Shown: piece after piece, positions 1 to 7,444 of the stretch | Layout: every line of letters begins with the position of its first letter | How positions within the stretch are numbered: the stretch's first letter is position 1 | Source: Bradyrhizobium sp. YR681 | Lineage (GTDB): Bacteria > Pseudomonadota > Alphaproteobacteria > Rhizobiales > Xanthobacteraceae | DNA: 45,328 nucleotides | Assembly (NCBI RefSeq): GCF_000282615.1 | Contig: NZ_AKIY01000204.1 | Coordinates: 1 to 45,328, forward strand | Direction of reading: 5' to 3' | Notes under the pieces: model-generated | What the model saw: the letters and a program-made list of their open reading frames with translations, nothing else | Database searches by the model: none | Told to the model about the DNA's origin: nothing | Position numbers and translations under genes: made by a program

Positions 1-167
1 AAACCAGCCAATGGCGGCAGCCTGCGCCGATTTGGCTACGGCAGCAAGACGGCCGATCGGACGATCGCGATGCCCGCGGGCGGCCGGCCGCCTGATGAAC
101 CGGCACGGCCCCCTCGGCGTCAAATGATCGAAGCCGCATCGCGGCCCATTTTTTTGAGGATTTTCCC

Positions 168-860
168 GTGAGCGCACTTTTCCGCACCGCGTCATGGCTG
201 GCGCTCGCCGCCCTGCTTGTCGCCTCCCCCGCGCTCGCCGCCTCCGGCCCGCCGCCGGGATTCGTCCTCACCGACGATGCCGACCTCGCCTTCACCTCGC
301 CCGACGGCGCCACCAGGCTCGAGCAGTACATGAAGGACAGTGGGGATTTCGACGTCAAATGGCAGGTCTGGGCGCGGCGCGGCGACCAGATGACGGAGCT
401 GAAGCCCGAGCAGGGCTATGGCGCCGGCTTCCGCTTCACCGGCGACTCGCAATGGCTGGTGCGGATGCAGAAGACCGGCTCGGGCGAGCAGGACCTGTTT
501 CTGTACCATGTCGAGAACGGCGCCTTCGTGAATGCGACGAAGACATCGCTCAGCGATCTCGCCTGGGACTATTTCCACAGCCGGCCGGACACGAAGAGGA
601 TGAAGCTCGACTACCACATCTCGGCCAATCTGATGAAGGGCACCGAAGATGCCTATCGCTGGCTCGGCGTCGACTGGCCCAACAACCGTTACCTCCTGAT
701 CTCGCTCTCGGGCGAAATGGACAAGCATCCGAAGAACGTCGCCGTGAAGGGATTGGCAGACTGGAAATGTCGCTATGATCTCAAGACCGGCAAGTTCGAC
801 GTTCCCGCGATGTTCGCCAAAGGCAATGCGAAGGCGCTGAACTGGGAGATCAGGCGGTGA
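168..860 (+). CDS. secreted protein of unknown function (230 aa)
   Basis: The protein begins with a clear Sec-type signal peptide: a short basic N-terminus, a hydrophobic core LALAALLVASPALA and a likely cut after ALA near residue 25, so it should be periplasmic or exported. The mature part is soluble, rich in W, Y and charged residues, without cysteine pairs except one C near the end (DWKCRYDL). I do not recognise the family. The start is a GTG with GAGGA about 8 bases upstream. It stands alone: the next gene, on the same strand, is 116 bases downstream. An open frame from base 1 runs into this start region, but nothing identifies it as a gene. Confidence 0.8.
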   Translation: MSALFRTASWLALAALLVASPALAASGPPPGFVLTDDADLAFTSPDGATRLEQYMKDSGDFDVKWQVWARRGDQMTELKPEQGYGAGFRFTGDSQWLVRMQKTGSGEQDLFLYHVENGAFVNATKTSLSDLAWDYFHSRPDTKRMKLDYHISANLMKGTEDAYRWLGVDWPNNRYLLISLSGEMDKHPKNVAVKGLADWKCRYDLKTGKFDVPAMFAKGNAKALNWEIRR

Positions 861-976
861 GTGCCGGCGCGCGGAAACCAACCCTCTGATTCCGCTCCGA
901 TTCATATTTTCGTAACCCTTGCTGGTAACGCGGTCTTGTTGGTTTTGCTGCATCTTGCATCCCACGGGAGGGCTGG

Positions 977-3640
977 ATGGGCGCATCAATCCGATGGACC
1001 GTGCGACTGCGCGCGCTGCTTCGCCGTTGGCGCGGCGCGCCGCTGACATGGCTGATCGTCGGCGGCTTCGTGCTGATGGCCGCAACCGCCATCGGCACCG
1101 CGCTCACCGTCGACCGTTTCAGGCAGAATGCGATTGAAAGCGGCCGCGACAGCCTGGAGAGCGCGGTCCGGCTGCTCGCCCGGCATTACGACCGCGAGTT
1201 TGCGGATTTCGCGGTGTTCCAGAAGAGCGTCATCGCGGAAATCGAAAGCCGGGGCCTCGAATCCGCCGACCTGTTCCGCAGCCAGATGGGCACCCTCGCC
1301 ATGCACGAGGTGCTGCGCGCGAAGGCCAGTGGCTGGTCCGACGTCGCCGGCGCCAACGTCTTCGATTCCAACGGCGTGCTGATCAACTCGTCGCGGCGCT
1401 GGCCGGTCGCCGACATCTCGGTCGCCGACCGCGGTTATTTCAACCGGCTCAAGAACGACCCGATCGCGCAGGAAGAGATCGAGGTCGTGCCCGGCCGGTT
1501 CGGCAACGGACCTGCGATCGTGTTCGCACGGCGCGTCTCCGGCCCTCACGGCGAGTTCCTCGGCATGGTGTCGCGCGCGATCGCGCCCGACCAGATCGAA
1601 TCCTTCTTTGCCTCCACGGGACTCGGCGAGGATTCCTCGATCGCCATGCATCACCAGAACGGCCAGCTGCTCGCGCGCATCCCGCATGTCGACGAGATGA
1701 TCGGGCAGAACTACCGCACCGGCTCGCCCGAGCAGAGAGCCGTGTTCGAACGCACCTTCGTCACGACCAAGCTCACCAGCCCGATGGACGGCAAGGACCG
1801 CATCGTCGCCTCGCGCCTCCTCACCGGCGAACCGCTGGTCGTGGTCGCGACCAGATCGCTGGACGCGACGCTGGCGACCTGGCGCACGCAGACGAAATTC
1901 TTCGTCACCGTCGCCGTGCTCTCGATCGGCCTGCTGGTGCTGACGCTGTTCCTGATCTTCCGCCAGATGACGGGCCGGCTCTCGGTCGAGAAGCAGCGCC
2001 TCGACACCGCGATGGACACGATGACGCAGGGCCTGTTGATGTTCGACCAGGACGAGCGGCTGATCGTCTGCAATCGGCGCTACATCGAGATGTACGGCCT
2101 GTCGACCAATGTGGTGAAGCCCGGCGCCTATTTCCGCGACGTGATCCAGCACCGCCACGACACCGGCTCGTTCGAGGGCGATGTCGACGCCTATTGCGAC
2201 GGCATTTTGGGCAGCGTCGGGCAGACGCATAGCGCGATCGTGGAGACCTCCGACGGCCGCCTGATCGAGATCAAGAACCAGCCGGGTGCGGCCGGCGGCT
2301 GGCTCGCCACCCATGAGGACGTCACCGAGCGCATCCGCGCCGACGAGCGCATCGCCCATATGGCGCATTACGATGCGCTGACCGACCTGCCCAACCGGGT
2401 GCTGATGCGCGGCCATCTGGAACGCCGCGTCGCGGAGCTCGCCCAGGGCAAGCCGTTCGCGATTCTCTATATCGACGTCGACGAGTTCAAGGGCGTCAAC
2501 GATTCGCTCGGCCACGAGGTCGGCGACGAATTGCTGCGCCAGGTCGCCAGCCGCCTGCGCGCCTGCGTCAGCGGCAACGACCTGGTCGCGCGGCTCGGCG
2601 GCGACGAATTCGCCATCGTCAAGGCCGGCACCTGCGACCCGGCCGAGCTGACGGCGCTGGCGGAAGACATCCTGAAGGCGCTGCGCACGCCCGTGAACTG
2701 CAAGGGCCAGGAAATCCCGACCGACGCCAGCATCGGCATCGCAATCGCGCCCGATCACGGCGACAATCCCGACGATCTGCTCAAGCGCGCCGATCTTGCG
2801 ATGTATGCGGCCAAGTCCGAGGGCCGCCGCACCTTCCGCCTGTTCATGCCCGAATACGATGCCAAGGTGCGGCTGCGCCGGCAGCTCGAGCTCGACCTGC
2901 GCCAGGCGCTGGCCCGCGGCGAGTTCGAGGTCCACTATCAGCCGCTGGTCGATCTCGCGGCCAATGTGGTCACCGGCTGCGAGGCGCTGCTGCGCTGGCG
3001 CCATCCCGAGCGCGGCATGATCTCGCCCGTGGAGTTCATCCCGGTCGCCGAAGAGACCGGCCTGATCGCCGAGATCGGCGAATGGGTGCTGAAGCAGGCC
3101 TGCACTGAGGCCGCCAGCTGGCCTGGCGACATCCACATCGCCGTCAACGTCTCGCCGGTGCAATTCCGCGCCAGGACGCTGGCGCTGAAGGTCGCAGCGG
3201 CGCTGGCCGAGTCAGGCCTTGCGCCCGGACGGCTTGAGCTCGAGATCACCGAGACCGTGCTGATCCGCGACGACGAGGAGGCGCTGACGGTGCTCCAGCA
3301 ACTGCGCGAGCTCGGCGTGCGCATTGCGCTCGACGATTTCGGCACCGGCTATTCGTCGCTGAGCTATCTGCACCGCTTCCCCTTCGACAAGATCAAGATC
3401 GACCGCAGCTTCATCAACGACATCGGGCAGTCCGAGGATTCCTCCCCGATCGTGCAGGCCGTGGTGCACATGGCCGCGGCGCGCGACATGGCAACGACCG
3501 CCGAAGGCGTCGAGACCGAGGCGCAGCGCGACGTGCTGCGAAAACTCGGATGCAGCCAGATGCAGGGCTGGCTGTTCAGCCCGGCCGTGCCGGCCGCGAA
3601 GCTGAAGCAATTGCTGTCGGCGCAGGCGGCCGCGGCGTAA
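977..3640 (+). CDS. membrane-bound GGDEF-EAL protein with Cache-type sensor and PAS domain
   Basis: A predicted cyclic-di-GMP turnover enzyme of 887 aa. A basic N-terminus is followed by a membrane segment at about residues 23-45, a periplasmic sensor region of dCache type (about 46-300), a second membrane segment (about 306-329), a PAS-like domain (about 345-445), GGDEF (about 460-620) and EAL (about 640-885). The cyclase signature RLGGDEF is intact near residue 541. The phosphodiesterase residues are also visible: CEALLRW, VNVSP, ITET, DDFGTGYSSLSYL, KIKIDRSF and AEGVET. The product-inhibition I-site (RxxD five residues before GGDEF) reads SGND and so is not conserved. Both catalytic halves could be active; which dominates cannot be told. 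The start is an ATG with GGGAGGG about 5 bases upstream. No operon partner is evident. Confidence 0.93.
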   Translation: MGASIRWTVRLRALLRRWRGAPLTWLIVGGFVLMAATAIGTALTVDRFRQNAIESGRDSLESAVRLLARHYDREFADFAVFQKSVIAEIESRGLESADLFRSQMGTLAMHEVLRAKASGWSDVAGANVFDSNGVLINSSRRWPVADISVADRGYFNRLKNDPIAQEEIEVVPGRFGNGPAIVFARRVSGPHGEFLGMVSRAIAPDQIESFFASTGLGEDSSIAMHHQNGQLLARIPHVDEMIGQNYRTGSPEQRAVFERTFVTTKLTSPMDGKDRIVASRLLTGEPLVVVATRSLDATLATWRTQTKFFVTVAVLSIGLLVLTLFLIFRQMTGRLSVEKQRLDTAMDTMTQGLLMFDQDERLIVCNRRYIEMYGLSTNVVKPGAYFRDVIQHRHDTGSFEGDVDAYCDGILGSVGQTHSAIVETSDGRLIEIKNQPGAAGGWLATHEDVTERIRADERIAHMAHYDALTDLPNRVLMRGHLERRVAELAQGKPFAILYIDVDEFKGVNDSLGHEVGDELLRQVASRLRACVSGNDLVARLGGDEFAIVKAGTCDPAELTALAEDILKALRTPVNCKGQEIPTDASIGIAIAPDHGDNPDDLLKRADLAMYAAKSEGRRTFRLFMPEYDAKVRLRRQLELDLRQALARGEFEVHYQPLVDLAANVVTGCEALLRWRHPERGMISPVEFIPVAEETGLIAEIGEWVLKQACTEAASWPGDIHIAVNVSPVQFRARTLALKVAAALAESGLAPGRLELEITETVLIRDDEEALTVLQQLRELGVRIALDDFGTGYSSLSYLHRFPFDKIKIDRSFINDIGQSEDSSPIVQAVVHMAAARDMATTAEGVETEAQRDVLRKLGCSQMQGWLFSPAVPAAKLKQLLSAQAAAA

Positions 3641-3689
3641 CGCGCGCCGCGTTCGCGCGTCAGCGACCACCGGAACTTCATGTTCCCGC

Positions 3690-3718
3690 TGATCCAATCG
3701 CATCTACCGGGCGTATGA
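3690..3718 (+). promoter_or_regulatory. predicted ECF-sigma promoter of the DUF2177 gene
   Basis: TGATCC (3690-3695), 17 bases, then GTATGA (3713-3718), with the DUF2177 start codon 25 bases further on. The -35 element and the spacing equal those of the two divergent promoters at the sigma/ChrR locus (7325-7391), and four of the -10 bases are shared. This makes the gene a likely target of the sigma factor at 6650. Confidence 0.65.
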
Positions 3719-3743
3719 TCTGTTGTGAAGCCTGGAGAGCTCA

Positions 3744-4148
3744 ATGGCCTATGCGATCGGCTATATCGCCGTCTTAATACCCTTTGGCGCGATTGACTTC
3801 GTCTGGCTGCGGTTGATGGGGCCGGCGCTCTACCGGCCGACGCTCGGGGATATCCTGCTTGCCGATGTCCGCATCGGACCGGCGCTGGCGTTCTACCTGA
3901 TCTATCCCGTGGGCCTGCTGGCTTTCGCCGTCTTTCCCGGATTGAAGTCCGGCTCCGCCCTCACGGCTTTCGGATCGGGAGCGCTGTTCGGCGCCCTCGC
4001 CTACGCGACCTATGACCTGACCAATTTCGCGACCCTGCGCAATTGGACGTTGCAGCTGACGATGCTCGACATGGCCTATGGTGCGTTGGCTTCGGGCCTT
4101 GCGGCCTTCGTCGGCTTTCTGGTCGTTCGCGCGACCGCGACCGCCTGA
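3744..4148 (+). CDS. DUF2177 family membrane protein
   Basis: A 134-aa integral membrane protein with four predicted hydrophobic segments. The pattern FGAIDFVWLRLMGPALYR near the N-terminus and ATYDLTNFATLRNW in the middle match the DUF2177 family, whose biochemical role is not known to me. The start ATG has GGAGAG about 7 bases upstream. The gene converges with the lipid-modification operon, its stop lying 4 bases from the end of the CFA-like gene. A promoter of the same class as the sigma/ChrR promoters precedes it, so it probably belongs to the same stress regulon. A role in membrane lipid modification is inference from this context only. Confidence 0.88.
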   Translation: MAYAIGYIAVLIPFGAIDFVWLRLMGPALYRPTLGDILLADVRIGPALAFYLIYPVGLLAFAVFPGLKSGSALTAFGSGALFGALAYATYDLTNFATLRNWTLQLTMLDMAYGALASGLAAFVGFLVVRATATA

Positions 4149-4152
4149 CGGA

Positions 4153-5187
4153 TCAGGTTCGGCGAACCGGCGACAGCAGGTAGTGGCTGACGCCCCATTC
4201 TTCACCGCGCGCGTGGCCGAACAGTCCCATCGTTGCAAGAAAGAACAGCCGCCAGCGCCGCTGCCAGAGACGGGCGTCCCGCCCGTAGACCTGGCGCAGC
4301 AGCGCGAAGATTTCGGCACGATTCCGGTCGAAATTGGCCAGCCAGTCCCGCGCCGTCCGCTGGTAATTCCGACCGTTCCACTGCCACTCGGCCTCCACGG
4401 CAAAGATATCGTCGAACTGCCGGATCAGCCGACGGCTCGGCATGATGCCGCCCGTGAAGAAATGCCGTGCGATCCAGTCCGTGCGGTCTTCGATCGAGAA
4501 GCGATACGAGCCGGATCTGTGCGTGAAGATGTGCATGAACATGAAGCCGTCGGGGCGCAGCGCGGCCTGCATGCGCGTCAACAGCGGTCGCCAATTGACC
4601 ATGTGCTCGAACATCTCCACGGACACGATGCGATCGAAGCGCTGCTGCGGCATGAACGCGTTCATGTCGGCCGTGATGACCGAGAGGTTCCGGATTTTCG
4701 CGGCGTCCGCCTGGCGGATGATGAATTCTCGCTGCGACGCCGAATTGGACACCGCCGTGATATGTGAACGCGGGTAATTCTTCGCCATCCACAGGGACAG
4801 CGAGCCCCAGCCGCAGCCCAATTCCAGAACATGCTGACCGTCTGCCAGGCGCGCATGCTCGGCAGAGACCTGCAACGCGCGCTGCTCCGCCTCGGCCAGC
4901 GAGGTTCCGGCGTCTTCGTAGAGGCAGCACGAATATTTCCGCTGCGGGCCAAGGACCAGCTCGAAGAACCGCGCCGGGATTTCGTAATGCTGCGCGTTGG
5001 CCTCGGCGGTGTTCACCGCGATCGGAAGTGACGCGGTCTCGCGCGAGAAGCTGGCATCGGACGCATCCAATTGGATTGACAGCTTGCGCCGTGTTTGCCC
5101 GACGAGACTTTCAATGACCGCTGCACTGACGCTGTCGGGCCACGGCAGCGATTCACCAAGCCAGATCGCGGTTTGCGCGAGCGTCAA
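4153..5187 (-). CDS. CFA-synthase-like SAM-dependent methyltransferase
   Basis: A 344-aa member of the cyclopropane-fatty-acyl-phospholipid synthase family. The SAM-binding motif VLELGCGWGSLSLWMA lies near residue 120, followed by FDRIVSVEMFEHMVNW and HFFTGGIMPS, all typical of the family. The C-terminus ends in GEEWGVSHYLLSP and lacks the YCEVGF-type cysteine motif seen in its paralogue at 9576. It may therefore methylate a different substrate or carry out only the methyl transfer. The start is a TTG with AGGAGG 6-7 bases upstream; the stop of the preceding gene ends one base before it. It is the last gene of the leftward sigma-ChrR-DUF1295-methyltransferase operon. A phospholipid acyl chain as substrate is a family-based guess. 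Confidence 0.88.
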   Translation of the reverse strand: MTLAQTAIWLGESLPWPDSVSAAVIESLVGQTRRKLSIQLDASDASFSRETASLPIAVNTAEANAQHYEIPARFFELVLGPQRKYSCCLYEDAGTSLAEAEQRALQVSAEHARLADGQHVLELGCGWGSLSLWMAKNYPRSHITAVSNSASQREFIIRQADAAKIRNLSVITADMNAFMPQQRFDRIVSVEMFEHMVNWRPLLTRMQAALRPDGFMFMHIFTHRSGSYRFSIEDRTDWIARHFFTGGIMPSRRLIRQFDDIFAVEAEWQWNGRNYQRTARDWLANFDRNRAEIFALLRQVYGRDARLWQRRWRLFFLATMGLFGHARGEEWGVSHYLLSPVRRT

Positions 5188-5188
5188 C

Positions 5189-6016
5189 TCAGCCTCCTGT
5201 CGATGCTTTCGGCGGCACCGGGACCGCCTTCGACGGCCCAGGGAAAAATACGTTCGTGCTCATCTGGTAGTTTCTGAATGCGTTGCCGCGACTTGCCAGC
5301 ATATGCTCCTCGAGCGGCGGGATGCCGGAGACGTAGACCAGCAGCCAGTACATGCAGAGCGGAGCCGCGAGGGCCAGAAAGCCGAAGAGGTCGTGTCCGG
5401 AGAGGTCGATGGCCAGCACGGGATAGGACAGCCAGCCCAGCCACTCGAAGAAGTAATTCGGGTGCCGCGACAATCGCCACATTCCGACGTCGCAGATCCT
5501 GCTTTTGTTGGCGGGATCGCGGCGAAAGCGCCGCAACTGCTCGTCGGCGACCGCCTCCCCGACGACGGCCACGGCGAAAACGAGGATCGCGATCGCCCTT
5601 TGCGGCGCCGAGCCCGGTCCGTTCGCCGCGAGCCACATCGAAAGGCCGAGCGGAATGCTGACGACCGCCTGCTTCTGCAACAGCCAGAACATCTGACGTG
5701 AGGCATCCGCGCCCCAGTTCCGGATGAGCCTGGCATAGCGCGGATCATCGCTGATGCCGCGGGTCCGGTACGCGATGTGCAGCCCCAGGCGGAGCGACCA
5801 GATGGCGGCCATCGCCGCGACGACGCCGCCCTGGAGATTCAGCGGCTTTACGACGACAGCACTGCAGAAACCGACCAAGCCAAGCCCGAATGTCCAGATC
5901 GTATCCACCCACCCGGAATTCTTCGAGGAGCGCCAGGCCAGCCAGGCGGCCGCCATGACGGCGCAGAGGGCCGCGGAAATGCAGACAAGGCCGAGGACGA
6001 ATGTCCAGAGGGTCAT
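5189..6016 (-). CDS. DUF1295 family membrane protein (steroid 5-alpha-reductase-like fold)
   Basis: A 275-aa polytopic membrane protein with about six or seven hydrophobic segments. The C-terminal signature MWRLSRHPNYFFEWLGW is diagnostic of DUF1295 and of the related isoprenylcysteine methyltransferase and steroid reductase C-terminal domains. These families are NADPH-dependent reductases or methyltransferases of lipid substrates in the membrane. The frame is open further upstream, but the ATG at 6016 is preferred: it lies just after the ChrR stop (TGA at 6021-6023) and gives a hydrophobic N-terminus (MTLWTFVLGLVC). No good ribosome site precedes it, so translation is probably coupled to chrR. 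It sits between chrR and a CFA-like methyltransferase, which points to work on membrane lipids. Confidence 0.88.
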   Translation of the reverse strand: MTLWTFVLGLVCISAALCAVMAAAWLAWRSSKNSGWVDTIWTFGLGLVGFCSAVVVKPLNLQGGVVAAMAAIWSLRLGLHIAYRTRGISDDPRYARLIRNWGADASRQMFWLLQKQAVVSIPLGLSMWLAANGPGSAPQRAIAILVFAVAVVGEAVADEQLRRFRRDPANKSRICDVGMWRLSRHPNYFFEWLGWLSYPVLAIDLSGHDLFGFLALAAPLCMYWLLVYVSGIPPLEEHMLASRGNAFRNYQMSTNVFFPGPSKAVPVPPKASTGG

Positions 6017-6020
6017 CGCG

Positions 6021-6653
6021 TCACAACCGGACAAAGGGTTGCAGCAGCCTGCCGACCAGGCCGCGCAACTGCAAATTGCCCTGCATGGCCACGAGACAGA
6101 TGCAGGGATCCCCCTCTTCGACAAACGGCGTGTGGTCGACACTGTCGTCAGCTTCGTCGAAATCGCCCGGACCATAGCGGCCGAGATCGTGGCGGAACGC
6201 ACCTTGCAGCACGCAGGTCCATTCGATGCCGGAGTGACCATGATGCGGCATCGACGATCCGGCAGCGGCCTTCAACATGAAGACACGCGTGCCGTCGCCG
6301 GAGGGAACATCGGCGCCTCTCCAGTAGAGACCGGGACCGATCCATCGCCATTTCCCGACGGGATAGGGCGCAAGCACCAGCGGACAATCCGGCTCGGCTT
6401 CCCACGCGACCGGCGCCGCCGGCGCGTCGGCATCGATCCGGGACAGGGCCGCATCAAGCGCACCGGGGCGCAAGGCTGCCGGCGACGCCCGCTCGACCAG
6501 CGCGCCGGCGAATTGCTCAAACGTCGCCACGGTTGCGCGGCAATGCGCGCACAGCGAGACATGGGCTGCAACCACGACGCTGCGCGCCTCATCGAGAGTT
6601 CCCGACGCGAAAGCGGCCAGTATCTCGTCACCCGGGTGATGCGTGATCGTCAT
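6021..6653 (-). CDS. chrR: ChrR-type zinc anti-sigma factor with cupin domain
   Basis: A 210-aa cytoplasmic anti-sigma factor of the ChrR family. The N-terminal zinc-binding anti-sigma domain shows H6, H31, C35 and C38 (H-x24-H-x3-C-x2-C), the same numbering as the zinc ligands of Rhodobacter sphaeroides ChrR. The C-terminal cupin shows H138, H140, E144 and H174 plus a C-x-C pair (C184, C186), the elements linked to singlet-oxygen or peroxide sensing in that protein. The start overlaps the sigma gene stop (ATGA), so the two are translationally coupled. It should hold the sigma factor at 6650 inactive until oxidative stress. The family match is strong; the inducing signal here is inferred. Confidence 0.94.
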   Translation of the reverse strand: MTITHHPGDEILAAFASGTLDEARSVVVAAHVSLCAHCRATVATFEQFAGALVERASPAALRPGALDAALSRIDADAPAAPVAWEAEPDCPLVLAPYPVGKWRWIGPGLYWRGADVPSGDGTRVFMLKAAAGSSMPHHGHSGIEWTCVLQGAFRHDLGRYGPGDFDEADDSVDHTPFVEEGDPCICLVAMQGNLQLRGLVGRLLQPFVRL

Positions 6654-7219
6654 GTGCCGTCACCCAGGAATTCGCGCAGGCGCGCCATGGCCAACCTCAA
6701 TCGGGATTTCACCGTTCCAAGCGGAATGCCGAGCCGCCTGGCGATCTCCCCGTGAGCGATGTCCTCGAAGAACGATAGTTCCACCACGCGGATCTGCTCG
6801 GCCGGCAAGCCGTCCAGGGCCGCGCGCACGCGGCTTTCGCGCTCGACGGCTTCATGGGCACCGTCCGGCGACTCGGACTCGGCCGGCTGCAGCAGCTCGT
6901 ACACCTGATGAAGCTGCGAGCGCCGATCCTTCCGAAACCGATCGATCCGGAGGTTCCGCGCAATCGTGAAGATCCAGGCGGACACCGTCGCCCGATCCGG
7001 ATCGTAGCTGCCGGCCTTGCGCCAAACCGCGATCAGGGTTTCCTGCGCCAGATCCTCGGCGATTTCACCCGCCGCCCCACTCTTCATCAACATGGCCTGG
7101 ATTCGCGGCGCGTAAAAAGCGAACAGTTCCTTGAAGGCCTCGCGATCCTGACGGATCGCGATCGCCCTCACGAGGTTCGCAGCTCGTTGCGGCGTGATAG
7201 GCTCATCCCCGTTACGCAT
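6650..7219 (-). CDS. rpoE: ECF RNA polymerase sigma factor, RpoE/ECF11-like
   Basis: A 189-aa ECF sigma factor. Region 2 (about residues 25-95) includes DLAQETLIAVWRKAGSYDP and ARNLRIDRFRKDRR; region 4 (about 130-185) contains LPAEQIRVVELSFFEDI and GIPLGTVKSRLRLAMARLR. Pairing with a ChrR gene places it in the group typified by R. sphaeroides RpoE. The frame is open upstream, but ATG 7219 is the only sensible in-frame start. It has no ribosome site of its own, and a 10-codon leader frame with a good site overlaps it (see 7212-7244). The promoter at 7325-7353 carries the same motif as its presumed targets, so the gene is probably autoregulated. Confidence 0.94.
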   Translation of the reverse strand: MRNGDEPITPQRAANLVRAIAIRQDREAFKELFAFYAPRIQAMLMKSGAAGEIAEDLAQETLIAVWRKAGSYDPDRATVSAWIFTIARNLRIDRFRKDRRSQLHQVYELLQPAESESPDGAHEAVERESRVRAALDGLPAEQIRVVELSFFEDIAHGEIARRLGIPLGTVKSRLRLAMARLREFLGDGT

Positions 7220-7244
7220 GCTGGTTTGCGGCCGGCTGCGCCAT
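7212..7244 (-). other. possible leader peptide ORF overlapping the sigma-factor start
   Basis: On the minus strand an AGGAGAG ribosome site is followed by ATG at 7244 and a 10-codon frame (MAQPAANQHA) ending in TAA at 7212-7214. It overlaps the start of the sigma gene (ATG 7219-7217) in a different frame. The sigma ATG has no ribosome site of its own, so translation may depend on termination and restart after this leader. The alternative is a one-base sequencing indel that would fuse the leader in frame to the sigma factor. Confidence 0.4.
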
Positions 7245-7324
7245 CGCCGCCGTCTCTCCTGTGGTGCCGGCCAACGCGCGCCGTACCCTAGCCTAGCTGC
7301 TGTACCGGTTGCTTGCATACACCC

Positions 7325-7353
7325 CGATACGCTTCTCCATCGGCCTTGGATCA
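7325..7353 (-). promoter_or_regulatory. predicted ECF-sigma promoter of the leftward sigma-ChrR operon
   Basis: Reading the minus strand, TGATCC (7353-7348) is followed by 17 bases and GTATCG (7330-7325). A start site would fall near 7317, giving a leader of about 100 nt before the sigma gene. The -35 element lies in the left arm of the perfect inverted repeat at 7344-7372. The motif resembles the TGATC -35 known for RpoE of R. sphaeroides. Confidence 0.72.
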
Positions 7354-7372
7354 CCGCGGCGGTGATCCAAGG
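7344..7372. repeat. perfect 14-bp inverted repeat joining two divergent promoters
   Basis: CCTTGGATCACCGC (7344-7357) and its exact reverse complement (7359-7372) flank a single G. Each arm contains TGATCC on one strand, so the palindrome is built from two back-to-back -35 elements whose first bases are 9 nt apart (7354-7362). Two polymerases could hardly occupy both promoters at once. The symmetry goes beyond the TGATCC boxes, so an additional symmetric DNA-binding protein is also possible. Confidence 0.85.
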
Positions 7373-7391
7373 CGGATCCTGATCCGTATCT
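7363..7391 (+). promoter_or_regulatory. predicted ECF-sigma promoter of the rightward lipid operon
   Basis: TGATCC (7363-7368), 17 bases, GTATCT (7386-7391). The start codon of the FAD protein is at 7445, giving a leader of about 45 nt. Spacing and sequence mirror the opposite promoter at 7325-7353. Confidence 0.72.
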
Positions 7392-7444
7392 GTAGCCGAC
7401 CAGCCCTTTCGGGGACGGGCGACAGCAAGAGGGACGGCAGGCGG

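Noticed and set aside
1..171. Open frame entering from the left edge and ending at TGA 169-171
   Set aside because: It could be the end of an upstream gene, but other frames are as good over this length and no motif is visible.
986..3163. 725-aa open frame antisense to the GGDEF-EAL gene
   Set aside because: It has no recognisable domain, while the opposite strand has intact GGDEF and EAL motifs. Long antisense frames are expected at this GC content.
7313..7444. N-terminal extension of the FAD protein from 7313
   Set aside because: It would run across both predicted -10 regions and the palindrome. ATG 7445 leads directly into the FAD fold.
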